Source: CAVRXQ01 sp963831155 (GTDB lineage Bacteria > Actinomycetota > Acidimicrobiia > Acidimicrobiales > Bog-793). From it: a DNA stretch of 64,000 nucleotides. The stretch covers positions 620,001 to 684,000 of the forward strand of contig CAWHOY010000006.1 of NCBI GenBank assembly GCA_963831155.1, written 5' to 3'. The notes below the pieces were generated by a model. The model had not been told where the DNA came from. It ran no database searches and saw only the letters and a program-made list of their open reading frames with translations. The position numbers and the translations under genes were made by a program. Every line of letters begins with the position of its first letter. Position 1 is the first letter of the stretch. This document shows positions 35,228-43,708 of this stretch, in pieces.

Positions 35228-36295
35228 CTACGCCCTGGAGCGGGCAAGTTCTTTCGGGTAGATCGTGACCTCGAGCGCCGATTCGTACGAGATCGTGCCC
35301 GATTCGAGGAGCTCGATGAGGCTCATCTCGAGGGTTCGCATTCCCTCGCTGACCGAGGTCGTCATCACGTTGCGGAGCTGGTGCGTCTTTCCGTCGCGGA
35401 TCAACGCCCGGCAGGCAAAATTTGCGAGCAGCATCTCGATCGCCGCGACTCTGCCGCCGTCGACGCGATTGACGAGGCGCTGGGCGACGACCGCGGCGAG
35501 CGAACCGGAAAGCTGCATTCTGACGAGGTCCTTCTTGTCCGCTGGGAAGACGTCGATGATTCGGTCGATCGCCTGCGGCGCGTCATGGGTATGCAAGGTG
35601 GCGAACACGAGGTGACCGGTTTCCGCCAGCGTGAGCGCGATCTGGATCGACTCAAGGTCACGCATCTCACCGATCAGGATGACGTCTGGGTCTTCTCGGA
35701 GAGACGCTCGAAGGGCATGCGCGAACGATGGCGTGTCGACGCCGACCTCTCGCTGGTCGATCACCGCGAGGTTGTGCTCGTGGAGGTATTCGATCGGATC
35801 TTCGATCGTGACGACGTGGACAGGGCGCGTATGGGCGATGTGATCGACGAGGGCCGCGAGCGTCGTCGACTTGCCCGAGCCTGTCGGACCAGTGACGAGC
35901 ACGAACCCGCGCGGAAGATTGGCGAGATCGAGGAGACTTTTTGGCAGGCCGAGCTCTTCGACGCTCGGGATCCGCATCGGAATCATCCGCATCGCCAAGG
36001 CCGCACTGCCGCGTTGGTTGAACGCGTTCGCCCGCATGCGCGCCCTGTGGCCCCACGAGAACGAGAAGTCGACGTCCTTGCGGTGCTCGTAGATCCCTTG
36101 GAGTTCGGGATTGAGCAAAGAATGGATGACCTGTTCGATCTCTTCGGGTGAGAGCGGACCTTCGCCGGGAGCTTCGACGAGAGCCCCGTCCACCCGAAGC
36201 CTCGCCGGCGAGCCCGCGCTGAGCAGTACGTCGGAGCCACCCTTGTCCCAAAGCGACTCCAGCCAAGCGTCAACTTTCGAAGTGTCGGTGCTCAC
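35228..36295 (-). CDS. pilT: Type IV pilus retraction ATPase PilT
   Basis: 355 residues. N-terminal PilT domain (GGSDVLLSAGSPARLRVDG), then the RecA-like motor: Walker A GPTGSGKSTT (about residue 137), Asp box EDPIEYLHEH, Walker B PDVILIGEMRD and His box ATLHTHDAPQAIDRI. It ends with the PilT-type AIRDGKTHQL-like segment LIRDGKTHQLRNVM. It powers pilus disassembly from the cytosolic side, giving twitching or DNA uptake. It is the last gene of the minus-strand unit pilB-pilC-pilin-pilT. A stem-loop between the pilin and pilT probably lowers its expression relative to the pilin. Confidence 0.95.
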   Translation of the reverse strand: MSTDTSKVDAWLESLWDKGGSDVLLSAGSPARLRVDGALVEAPGEGPLSPEEIEQVIHSLLNPELQGIYEHRKDVDFSFSWGHRARMRANAFNQRGSAALAMRMIPMRIPSVEELGLPKSLLDLANLPRGFVLVTGPTGSGKSTTLAALVDHIAHTRPVHVVTIEDPIEYLHEHNLAVIDQREVGVDTPSFAHALRASLREDPDVILIGEMRDLESIQIALTLAETGHLVFATLHTHDAPQAIDRIIDVFPADKKDLVRMQLSGSLAAVVAQRLVNRVDGGRVAAIEMLLANFACRALIRDGKTHQLRNVMTTSVSEGMRTLEMSLIELLESGTISYESALEVTIYPKELARSRA

Positions 36296-36340
36296 TTAAA
36301 CCCCTTTTCTTTGACGCAGTTGCTCGTTCGCATCGAACAC

Positions 36341-36378
36341 GAGCTCCAGGCCCGGCAGGCGGCCGGACCTGGAGGCTC
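36341..36378. terminator. Stem-loop between the pilin gene and pilT
   Basis: GAGCTCCAGG (36341-36350) and CCTGGAGGCTC (36368-36378) pair with a single bulge, extended inwards by CCGGC/GCCGG around a short loop. No T-run follows on either strand. It lies 27 bases after the pilin stop. It could act as a partial terminator or as an mRNA 3'-end stabiliser for the abundant pilin transcript. Confidence 0.55.
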
Positions 36379-36405
36379 GGTGAGTTTGAGGCAGAAGCGG
36401 TTCCG

Positions 36406-36918
36406 CTAGGCCCCTGCGCAAACGTTGAGGGTGGCTGGGTTGCTGTATGCGGTTCCACCGGTTGCCAGGGTGGCATCGCTCCAGTTCCAGGTGTCGTAGT
36501 TCTGTCCGGCGCTAAACGGCGGGTCAGCGTTGTTGTAGTTCTTCGCCGACGGGTCGTTCGCCGTCAGTTGAATGTCAACGGTGGTGCCAGTGATGGAAAT
36601 GATGTAGTAGGACTTGTTGCCTGGCCAGTTGTGGATGTACGGACCACCGTTCGCGGCGCCCGTGAGTTCGCCACTCGTTACGGTGGATGTACCGGTGTTG
36701 GTGGCCTGGTACGCAGCGACCGCGCTCTCGACGGTCTTCGCATCCGTGTTGCACGCCGCGACCGCGCTCGTGCTCGTGAATGCTCCGACCGCGAACGCGA
36801 CGATCGCGGCGAGGATGCCCAAGATCAGGACGACGATGAGGAGTTCGATAAGGGTGAAGCCACCCTCCTCCTCGCCTTCTTCGGCTTTTGTTCGGTGACG
36901 CTTGATGAAGGATTTCAA
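36406..36918 (-). CDS. Type IV major-type prepilin
   Basis: 170 residues. The class III leader ends in GEEEGG with the mature N-terminus FTLIELLIVVLILGILAAIV: cleavage between Gly and Phe, Glu at +5, then a hydrophobic spine. The C-terminal domain is Thr/Asn/Gly-rich with two cysteines (AACNTDA and LNVCAGA) that can form the D-region disulfide of pilins. I chose TTG 36918 because AGGGGG lies 9 bases upstream and it gives a normal 20-residue basic leader; longer frames from 37050 have no such support. It sits between pilC and pilT and is the best candidate for the main pilus subunit here. Confidence 0.88.
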   Translation of the reverse strand: MKSFIKRHRTKAEEGEEEGGFTLIELLIVVLILGILAAIVAFAVGAFTSTSAVAACNTDAKTVESAVAAYQATNTGTSTVTSGELTGAANGGPYIHNWPGNKSYYIISITGTTVDIQLTANDPSAKNYNNADPPFSAGQNYDTWNWSDATLATGGTAYSNPATLNVCAGA

Positions 36919-37252
36919 GGCGGTTGCCCCCTTTATGGAAGTGTGATCCGTCGTAGACCTAACGGCACTCGCCGCGCCGATCATTAGGAATCGGGCTGTT
37001 GAATTTGGGATCCAATCACTGGGCGTGGCAATGGGCGAATCCGGCGTCACCGAGAGCGGTGAACCCGCACGCCGCAGGGTCAGGCGGGGTGAAACTCGTT
37101 AGCATCTAAGCGCCCGATTGGACCGAGTCCCGATGTGGTTTTTCTGGCGAATTCGACCGGTCGTGCTTGGTTCTTACGAGGATGTAGAAGAGCTTGCATT
37201 GCTCTGCAACTTCAGCGCTGCCGCCTCGACGGGAAACAGGCGCCCGAGCGAA
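36919..37252 (-). other. Intergenic region upstream of the pilin gene
   Basis: 334 bases with no convincing gene. It has the size and place for a separate, strong pilin promoter and leader, as major pilins are usually expressed more than the assembly genes. The ribosome-binding site AGGGGG for the TTG start is at its left edge. I did not find a clear -35/-10 pair. Confidence 0.4.
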
Positions 37253-38473
37253 CTACGTGCCCGAGGAGACGTGCACCTGGTTATAGATGCCGTACATCGC
37301 TGAGATGAGGGCGATCGCCACGAATCCGACGACGACGCCCATGGCGACGATGATGATCGGTTCGAAAAGGGCCGTGAATTTCTTCAGCTTGAAGTCGAGC
37401 TCGCGTTGGTAGTAATCCGCGGCGACATGCAGCTGGTCCTCGAGTGTGCCTGTTACCTCGCCAACCCGAATCATCTGGCGCGCCGCCAGCGGGAAGATAC
37501 CGGACGTTTCCACCGGCTCGGCGAGGCCGCGCCCTTCGATCATCTCGGTTCGGACGTGGTCGAGCCCCTTTTTGAAGACGTCATTCGAGACGGATTCAGA
37601 GGTGACGGCCATCGCGTCGGGGAGGGGAACGCCGGTCTCGGACATCGAGGCGAGGATTCGACAGATGCGTTCAACCAGGATGTGAACGACGAGGTCGCCG
37701 AGGACCGGGATCTTCAACACAACGGAGTCGAGTAAAGCGCGTCCCCTCTTCGAGCGATATGTCGCGATGGAGCCGATGATGAAAGCCGCGATTATCCCGA
37801 GGAGGATCAGGTAATGATCCGATATGAAATTTGTCATTGCCAGGAGCATTCGTGTCACTAAAGGCAGCTTCGCGTTGAGCTGGGCAAAGAACGTCTTGAA
37901 CTTCGGCAGGACGAACGTGGCGAGCACGATGACGACGATGATCGCCATCACGAGAACGATGATCGGGTAAATGAGCGCGCCCGTGATCTTCTTTCTCGCC
38001 TCCTGGTCTCGCTCCATGTACTCGGCGAGTTGGATCAACACCGAATCGAGATTGCCGGAGAGCTCGGCAGACTCGAGCATGCCGATGAAGTAGAGGGGAA
38101 ACGCCTCGGGATGTGCCCGAGCAGCGCTCGCGAACGAGTCACCCGCTTGGAGCGACGCACTCATTTCTGAGAGAGTTCGCTTGAAGAGCTTGTCCGAAGT
38201 GTCGTTTTCGATGATCTCAAGTGCGTCGATGATCGGGATACCCGATCGGATGAATACTCCGAGCTGGCGCGAGAAGGACATCACGAACTGCGGCTTGACT
38301 TTCTTTCGCGTGAGCTCGAATTCGAGAAGAGTTTTCCGCTGTTCGATTGCGACGGGTTGAAGACCGAGACCCGACACCTCGAGTCGGGCGATGCCTGCGC
38401 TCGACGCAGAGAGCATCCCCGTAACGCTGTTTCCGAGCTTGTCGATCGCCGTGTACTTGAACTTGTGCGCCAT
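37253..38473 (-). CDS. pilC: Type IV pilus inner-membrane platform protein PilC
   Basis: 406 residues. Two GspF/PilC repeats of about 120 residues, each ending in membrane helices. The first (about 70-190) has FSRQLGVFIRSGIPIIDALEI, and the second (about 275-400) has CRILASMSETGVPLPDAMAV. IYPIIVLVMAIIVVIVLATFVLP is the first helix. PilC holds the pilin pool and couples it to PilB and PilT below. It begins 9 bases after the pilB stop, with AAGGA upstream, so it is co-transcribed with pilB. Confidence 0.94.
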   Translation of the reverse strand: MAHKFKYTAIDKLGNSVTGMLSASSAGIARLEVSGLGLQPVAIEQRKTLLEFELTRKKVKPQFVMSFSRQLGVFIRSGIPIIDALEIIENDTSDKLFKRTLSEMSASLQAGDSFASAARAHPEAFPLYFIGMLESAELSGNLDSVLIQLAEYMERDQEARKKITGALIYPIIVLVMAIIVVIVLATFVLPKFKTFFAQLNAKLPLVTRMLLAMTNFISDHYLILLGIIAAFIIGSIATYRSKRGRALLDSVVLKIPVLGDLVVHILVERICRILASMSETGVPLPDAMAVTSESVSNDVFKKGLDHVRTEMIEGRGLAEPVETSGIFPLAARQMIRVGEVTGTLEDQLHVAADYYQRELDFKLKKFTALFEPIIIVAMGVVVGFVAIALISAMYGIYNQVHVSSGT

Positions 38474-38482
38474 CGTCAGTCC

Positions 38483-40363
38483 TTACAGCGTGTAGATGCT
38501 TCGCATGACTTCGCCGACCGTTGTCACGTCTTGCGCTACGAGGTCGATCGCCTGCTGGCGGAGCGACCGCATCCCTTCCTCACGGGCGACCTTGCGGAAC
38601 TCGTCGTCGGTCCCGTTGGAGATGATCAGCCGCTTGATCGCCGGCGTCACCCTCAGCAGCTCGTAGACGCCGATGCGCTCCAGGTACCCGGTCTGAGCAC
38701 AGAAATTGCAGCCCGATCCGCGCAAGAAGACGTTCTTTTCGGGTCCCTCGGACTCTTCGTAGAACGCGAGCTCCTCTGGTGTTGGCCGGTACGGCGTCTT
38801 GCAGGACGGGCAGGTCCGGCGAACGAGGCGCTGGCTGACGACGGCGATCATCGAAGCTGCGACGAGGAAGGGCTCGACCCCCATGTCGTAGAAGCGGAGC
38901 AGTGCTGTAATGGCATCGGTCGCGTGCAGTGAGGAAGCCACGAGGTGACCGGTCATCGCCGATTGCACGGCGATGCGGGCCGTCTCGACGTCTCGGATCT
39001 CGCCGACAAGGATGACGTCGGGATCCTGTCGAAGGATCGACTTCAGGCCGGTCGCGAACGTCAGGCCGGCCTGCTCGTTCGTCTGGATCTGGTTCATCGA
39101 GGAGAAGACGTATTCGACCGGGTCTTCTATGGTCATGATGTTGCGGGACGACTCGTTGAGCTCGCTCAAGGTGGCATAAAGCGTCGTCGTCTTGCCGCTC
39201 CCAGTCGGGCCGGCGCAGACGATCATGCCGAACGGCACCCGGATGACTTCCGAGAACTGATTCAGGAGATCGTTCGGCATACCGAGGCGAGTCAAAGTGA
39301 GGACCGACTTCGTCTTGTCGAGGATTCGCAGGACGCACGTCTCGCCGAAAATCGTCGAGATCGTCGAGACGCGGACGTCGACCGAGCGGTTGTCGATGTT
39401 CGTCGTGATCTGGCCGTCTTGAGGCCGGCGCTTTTCGACGATGTTCATGTCCGCCATGATTTTGATGCGATTGACGAGCCCGACGCCCATTGCCGGCGGC
39501 AGAGCCAACATGTCCTTCATGACGCCGTCGATGCGGTAGCGGACACGCATCCCGTCTTCCTGTGGCTCGAGGTGGACGTCAGAAGCGCGATCGCGAAGCG
39601 CCTGAGTGAGAATCCTGTTCACGACTCGCACGACGGGCGCGTCGTCGGCGATCGTTTCGACTTCAGGCGTCTCGGGGCTGCGACGGCGTCCCGTTTCGAT
39701 CGTCTCGAAGACCTCGACGAGCGACCTGACGTCGCCAAGCGCGAGGTAGCTCGTGTCGATCGCCTGGCGGACGTCGCTCAGCGGCACGAGCATCATGTGG
39801 ATCGACTTGTGCGTCGTCTCGGCCAACAGGCGCTCGAGGGCGTCACTCGGCTCGGCGACGGCGACGAAAAGGTCGTCGCCGCTCAGGCTGACGGGCAGGG
39901 CGAGCTGTTCGCGGGCGATCGCGTCGGGCACGAGGGCGAGCGCCTCTGGATGAGGCGCCTGGGTGCGCAGGTCGCACTCGGGCATGTCGAACTTCCAGGC
40001 GAGCACCTCGGCAAGGGCGCGTTCGCGGACAACGCCCATGTCGACGAGAATCTCGCCCAGCCGGCCGCCGCGCTCTCGTTGGCGCGCGAGGGCTTGGTCA
40101 ATTTGCGCCTCGTTCGCGAGGCCGCGCTCTAAAAGGAGCTCACCGATGCGGACGGTCGTCTTTTCGACGGTTTCATTGAGTGTCAAAGTCGAGGTCGCGC
40201 CCGAAAGCGCGGCCTGGGAGTAGCCGTTCGAGCCTGGCGACGCGGATTTCGAATCGCCGAGCGCTCTGTCAACGGTCGCGACAGCGCCGGGATCGTCCCA
40301 GGGGCGCTCTATGTCGCGCTCGTTCGCCTCTTGTGCCACCTTCTTGCCGCGGCGGAACTTCAT
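38483..40363 (-). CDS. pilB: Type IV pilus assembly ATPase PilB with MshEN-like N-terminus
   Basis: 626 residues. After a disordered 65-residue N-terminus come two MshEN-like motifs: RIGELLLERGL..IDQALARQ and RLGEILVDMGVV..LAEVLAWK. The first closely follows the cyclic di-GMP-binding consensus RLGxxLVxxG..LxxxLxxQ; the second deviates at the final Gln. Then the motor: Walker A GPTGSGKTTT (about residue 384), Asp box EDPVEY, Walker B PDVILVGEIRD and His box SSLHATDA. The zinc tetracysteine CPSC..CNFC follows. PilB powers pilus growth. It is the first gene of the minus-strand pil unit. A 277-base gap upstream, to the MFS gene, holds its promoter. Confidence 0.94.
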   Translation of the reverse strand: MKFRRGKKVAQEANERDIERPWDDPGAVATVDRALGDSKSASPGSNGYSQAALSGATSTLTLNETVEKTTVRIGELLLERGLANEAQIDQALARQRERGGRLGEILVDMGVVRERALAEVLAWKFDMPECDLRTQAPHPEALALVPDAIAREQLALPVSLSGDDLFVAVAEPSDALERLLAETTHKSIHMMLVPLSDVRQAIDTSYLALGDVRSLVEVFETIETGRRRSPETPEVETIADDAPVVRVVNRILTQALRDRASDVHLEPQEDGMRVRYRIDGVMKDMLALPPAMGVGLVNRIKIMADMNIVEKRRPQDGQITTNIDNRSVDVRVSTISTIFGETCVLRILDKTKSVLTLTRLGMPNDLLNQFSEVIRVPFGMIVCAGPTGSGKTTTLYATLSELNESSRNIMTIEDPVEYVFSSMNQIQTNEQAGLTFATGLKSILRQDPDVILVGEIRDVETARIAVQSAMTGHLVASSLHATDAITALLRFYDMGVEPFLVAASMIAVVSQRLVRRTCPSCKTPYRPTPEELAFYEESEGPEKNVFLRGSGCNFCAQTGYLERIGVYELLRVTPAIKRLIISNGTDDEFRKVAREEGMRSLRQQAIDLVAQDVTTVGEVMRSIYTL

Positions 40364-40640
40364 GGCGGTCCTCTCGCGCCGATACCCCGTCCCCGGCGCG
40401 CTGTTTGCGCCGAGAGATCTTCACCGACTTCTCTTCTTTGAGATACGACCAATTCGTGGGGGCGATTTAGTCTTTTCTTGGCACGGAATTGACGGCATCT
40501 CCTGTTCGCTCTGTCGCGCAGCGGTGGCAATGAGCGGCGCGAATCGCCTAGGCGGAGCTCGAACATCGGAACCTTGAGCAGGGCGACAGCGCGAGGGCGA
40601 GCAATACGCGCCCTGCCTGCGCGAGTTCCTCGTCGACTCC

Positions 40641-41996
40641 TTATTCCGTGGAGCGCTCAGTGTTCGCGATCTCGGCGGCTCGGGCGTTCGGCGCGGCCTC
40701 CTCTGTCTGCCCTGGCGACCCACGCGAACTCGCGGAACCATCCCGAGCTTCCGGGTCGATGTCTCCTGGCACGGCGGAGAGGTCGGTGCCCTTTGTCTCG
40801 GGCACGAACCACCACAGCAGCGGTACTGCGACTGGGAGCAGGAACGCGAGCGTGCTCACCGCGCCGCCGACGCTTCCGATCAGCCCGCCGCGTTCCCCGA
40901 GCAAACCGACGAGCGCTGGCCCGCTGAGCTCGCCGGTGTTCGCGAAGCCGTTCCCGACAACGGCCGAGGCCTGGGCGCGGATACGTGTGGGGAAGGATTC
41001 CGCCGAAAGAGCCGACAGTGCTGGGCCGACCCCGAGGCCAAAAAAGACGGCCGTGAGCAAAAGGACGAAGTTCGCCGGCTTCGAACCGGTCTGGAAGAGG
41101 CTGAAGCCCGCTCCGAAGGCGGCGATGACGAAGATCGAGGCGATCGGGCGGCGGCCGAACCGGTCGATCAGCCAGCCACAGGCGTAATAGCCGCTCGTCC
41201 CGAGCCCGAACGCGACGCCGAGGAACAGGGCGACGAGCCCGGTCGAAAAGTGGCGCTCGTGCTCGGCGTAGTAGACCCACCACCCCGCTCCGGCGGTGAC
41301 CGGGATTTTCACGAGCAACGAGACGACGCCGAGACCGAGCACGCGTCGTCGCCAGGGCGGTTCGAACACGGCGCGCACCGGTTCGCGCTTGGGAAGGTGC
41401 CCCCGCGCGGCGGTGAAGGTCGCCGTCTCTTTCATGTACCGCCGGGCGACGCCGATCACAAGGGCCGGGACGATCCCGATCAGGTAGAAGGAGCGCCAGC
41501 CGAGCGCGGTGTGCAGCAAACCGGCGCCCAATAGACCCGCCGCCGCGACGACGCTGATCGCTTGGGCGACGAGCAGACCGCCGAGGGCGCGTCCGCGTCT
41601 CGCTGCAGGGAACTCCTCGAGAACGACGATGACCGCCAGCGCGTACTCCGTGCCAGCGAACATCTGGCTGAAGAACTGGAAAAGGGCGAACATCCAGACG
41701 CTCTGCGAAGCGGCGGTACAGCCGGTAAACGCCGCGTAACCGAAGAGCGAGACGAGTAGTAGCGGTCGCCTGCCGATGCGGTCGGCGAGGCGGATCGCGA
41801 AGAAAGCGACGAACTGGCCAGCACCGATCGGGATGTTTGCGAGCCCGATCGTCGCCAGGCGGACGTGGAAGGTGTGCTGGAGCTGGGGGAGCAGGAGCGA
41901 CCGCAGCTCACCGTCGAAGCCATTGAAGAACGCGGCCGGGAGGAGCAGGACGAGCAGGATGCGGAGATACCGCTGCGAGCGCTCTCCGTCGTCCAC
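40641..41996 (-). CDS. MFS transporter, sugar/aromatic-acid porter-like
   Basis: 451 residues with about 12 membrane segments. Loop 2-3 reads FFAIRLADRIGRRPLLL and the second-half repeat DRFGRRPIAS (GWLIDRFGRRP); QFFSQMFAGTEYALAVIVVLEEFPA lies in helix 4-5, where metabolite:H+ symporters have a similar acidic phrase. PETKGTDL near the end is typical of the sugar-porter or MHS branch. The role is proton-linked uptake or efflux of a small metabolite. The C-terminal 50 residues are charged and disordered. Unusually, a 300-nt GC-rich structured region with its own promoter and terminator-like hairpin ends about 30 bases before the start codon. Confidence 0.82.
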   Translation of the reverse strand: MDDGERSQRYLRILLVLLLPAAFFNGFDGELRSLLLPQLQHTFHVRLATIGLANIPIGAGQFVAFFAIRLADRIGRRPLLLVSLFGYAAFTGCTAASQSVWMFALFQFFSQMFAGTEYALAVIVVLEEFPAARRGRALGGLLVAQAISVVAAAGLLGAGLLHTALGWRSFYLIGIVPALVIGVARRYMKETATFTAARGHLPKREPVRAVFEPPWRRRVLGLGVVSLLVKIPVTAGAGWWVYYAEHERHFSTGLVALFLGVAFGLGTSGYYACGWLIDRFGRRPIASIFVIAAFGAGFSLFQTGSKPANFVLLLTAVFFGLGVGPALSALSAESFPTRIRAQASAVVGNGFANTGELSGPALVGLLGERGGLIGSVGGAVSTLAFLLPVAVPLLWWFVPETKGTDLSAVPGDIDPEARDGSASSRGSPGQTEEAAPNARAAEIANTERSTE

Positions 41997-42025
41997 CGCG
42001 CCCAGACGCTACTTATTGCGTGGCC

Positions 42026-42320
42026 GAAAACGAGGCCGAACCGGCCCCAGACGCGGCATGGTCCCGGGTAGCCGTTCGGCCGGAGCCGTCCGTACTTCCC
42101 GGGACCACTGCCTGGCGACAGGCGCCTTGCCGTTCGCCTTTCGGCTCCAGCCGGCAGGCCGCCTCTCGACGGCCCCGCGACGCCGGTGCCTCCCGAAGGG
42201 GGTCCGTGCCCCGCGTCCTGCCTACCTCCTCGGCTCCGTTGGCCCCCGTTTTCGGGCCGCTCGTCCACCCTTGCGGGAGGGCCGTTCAACCCGTCCGTAT
42301 GAGCCATCTCGGCCTTGGTG
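42026..42320 (-). ncRNA. Candidate structured RNA (small RNA or regulatory leader of the MFS gene)
   Basis: The minus strand of this gene-free stretch contains several stems capped by classic stable tetraloops: CCC-GCAA-GGG (near 42270), CCCCC-TTCG-GGAGG (near 42195), GCC-GAAA-GGC (near 42140). It also has GCCTG-TCGC-CAGGC (42110-42123) and a perfect 9-bp helix GGTCCCGGG/CCCGGGACC (42060-42068 with 42098-42106). It ends with GGCCG-GTT-CGGCC (42034-42046) followed by TCGTTTT. A consensus-like promoter lies just upstream. Translations have no coding character. It does not match tmRNA, RNase P, SRP RNA or riboswitch consensus sequences that I can recall. It could be an independent small RNA or a long leader that ends the message before the MFS gene. 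Confidence 0.5.
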
Positions 42321-42326
42321 ACGTGC

Positions 42327-42355
42327 ACTTTGCTCCGGTCGCGCGAAGAGGTCAA
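42327..42355 (-). promoter_or_regulatory. Promoter for the structured RNA/MFS leader
   Basis: Read on the minus strand: -35 TTGACC (42355-42350), a 17-base spacer, then -10 CAAAGT (42332-42327). The predicted transcript start is near 42320, just before the first stem. The -35 is near perfect, and the -10 keeps the conserved second A and last T. Confidence 0.5.
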
Positions 42356-42526
42356 GAGATTTCGCGAGATCCACGATTTATCTACAGGGAAATTTTGCCG
42401 TACCCAGTTGATCCCCAAACGGTCCCCAAAATGCGAACACGTTCATCCACAGAGGCGGTCGCGTGAAGCGAGCGTCGTGCGCCGCGACGCGCCCGGCGCA
42501 GACTTTGGTGCGTCTCGAAAAGGCGA

Positions 42527-43030
42527 TCAGGTTCGCTCGGTTGGCACCTTCGAACCAGGCGCCAAGTGCTCGGTGACGCGGGCACCGATCCGAGAAAGGC
42601 AGTCGAGCTCGTCGGGGCTCAACAGATCGACGAAGTGTTCGCGCACGGATTGAACGTGCAACGGCGCCGTTTGTTCGAGCACCGACCGCCCATGCTCGGT
42701 GAGCGTCACCGTCGCGCCCCGCCCGTCGTCAGTGCTGGGCTCGCGCGCGACGAGACCGCGGGCTTCCATCCGGCCCAGGTGGTGCGCGAGCCGACTCGTC
42801 GACCACAACAGCCGCGCCGCGAGGTCGCCGATGCGCCAGCGCGTGTCCTCGCGTTCGGTGAGTGTCGACAAGACGTCGTAGTCCGGTTCGGACAGTCCGG
42901 AGTGCCGGTCCAGGTCGCGGGCGAGCTGGAGATCGAGGAGCTGTCGCATCCTGCGGTAGTTCCGCCACGCTTGCTGCTCATCTGTGCTGAGCCACCTCGG
43001 CACGGCACTTGTTGACGTGTCAGGCACCAT
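42527..43030 (-). CDS. MarR-family transcriptional regulator
   Basis: 167 residues, with a winged helix-turn-helix at about residues 60-105: WRIGDLAARLLWSTSRLAHH and LGRMEARGLVAREPS, with the wing arginine and D-GR in STDDGRGATVTLT. It is divergent from the YczE-like gene, with 18 bases between the start codons. Two identical-arm palindromes (GTGTCAG half sites) flank and cover this gap, one inside the first codons of marR itself and one over the partner's start codon. It should therefore repress both itself and the YczE-LLM operon until a ligand binds. Confidence 0.88.
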   Translation of the reverse strand: MVPDTSTSAVPRWLSTDEQQAWRNYRRMRQLLDLQLARDLDRHSGLSEPDYDVLSTLTEREDTRWRIGDLAARLLWSTSRLAHHLGRMEARGLVAREPSTDDGRGATVTLTEHGRSVLEQTAPLHVQSVREHFVDLLSPDELDCLSRIGARVTEHLAPGSKVPTERT

Positions 43031-43055
43031 GGCGGTATATTACCTGACGTGTCAG
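43012..43055. promoter_or_regulatory. MarR operator pair overlapping a leaderless promoter
   Basis: Operator 1 (43012-43023) is TTGACGTGTCAG and operator 2 (43044-43055) is CTGACGTGTCAG, an inverted repeat CTGAC-GT-GTCAG; their centres are 32 bp apart, three helical turns. On the plus strand, TTGACG (43012-43017) can be the -35 and TATATT (43036-43041) the -10, with an 18-base spacer. Transcription would start 5-8 bases further on, at or next to the GTG 43049 start codon. No ribosome-binding site is present, so the message would be leaderless. Both operators sit on promoter elements, which fits repression. Confidence 0.7.
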
Positions 43056-43708
43056 TAATACGGATGGACATCGTCACCTCAGCGATCTCCCCTGGGGCGC
43101 GGATCCGGTGCAGGCTCTGGCGTCTCGCCCGTCTTTATCTCGGCCTCGCCGGGTTCGGTTGCAGCCTTTCGCTGATGGTCCGCGCCCGCCTCGGGCTCGG
43201 CCCATGGGACGTCCTCCATCAAGGACTCGCGCGGCGTCTCGGACTGCAAATCGGCTGGGTCGTGATCATCGTCAGCGCCGTTGTGCTCCTCGCCTGGATC
43301 CCCCTCCGATTGCGCCCGGGTCTCGGGACGGTGAGCAACGTCGTCCTCGTCGGTCTTTTCGCGAACCTCTTCCTCGACCACCTCTCCGCGCCACGGGGAC
43401 TAGCGATTCGGACGATCTGGCTCATCCTCGGGATCGCGCTGAACGCGATCTCGACGGCTCTCTACATCGGCGACGGCCTTGGACCAGGCGCTCGCGACGG
43501 GCTGATGATCGGCCTTTCGGAGCGCGGCTACTCGATCCGCGTCGTGCGGACGGTGATCGAACTCACCGTCCTGGCGATCGGATTCGCGCTCGGGGGTACG
43601 GTCGGGGTCGGCACGGTCGCGTACGCGTTGACGATCGGGCCGGCCGTCCATCGCCTGTTGCCGCTGTTCGGATACGACGTGAAGGCCACGGAGGCGTCGA
43701 CAAAATGA
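43049..43708 (+). CDS. YczE/YyaS/YitT-family membrane protein
   Basis: 219 residues with about five to six membrane segments. The N-terminal phrase YLGLAGFGCSLSLMVRARLG followed by GPWDVLHQG, and later GLGPGARDGLMIGL, match the YczE/YyaS membrane family, which is often beside MarR or GntR regulators. In Bacillus subtilis YczE is linked to surfactin or lipopeptide production, but the biochemical role of the family is not known. GTG 43049 lies inside the operator and 7 bases after the -10, so it is read as a leaderless start; ATG 43064 is the alternative. The stop overlaps the next gene (ATGA). Confidence 0.82.
   Translation: MSVIRMDIVTSAISPGARIRCRLWRLARLYLGLAGFGCSLSLMVRARLGLGPWDVLHQGLARRLGLQIGWVVIIVSAVVLLAWIPLRLRPGLGTVSNVVLVGLFANLFLDHLSAPRGLAIRTIWLILGIALNAISTALYIGDGLGPGARDGLMIGLSERGYSIRVVRTVIELTVLAIGFALGGTVGVGTVAYALTIGPAVHRLLPLFGYDVKATEASTK

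Noticed and set aside
41480..42418. A 312-residue minus-strand open frame covering the structured region and the N-terminal part of the MFS gene
   Set aside because: Its second half is a shadow of the MFS gene in another frame, and its first half is Gly/Arg/Pro-rich with no protein pattern. The stable stem-loops explain this stretch better.
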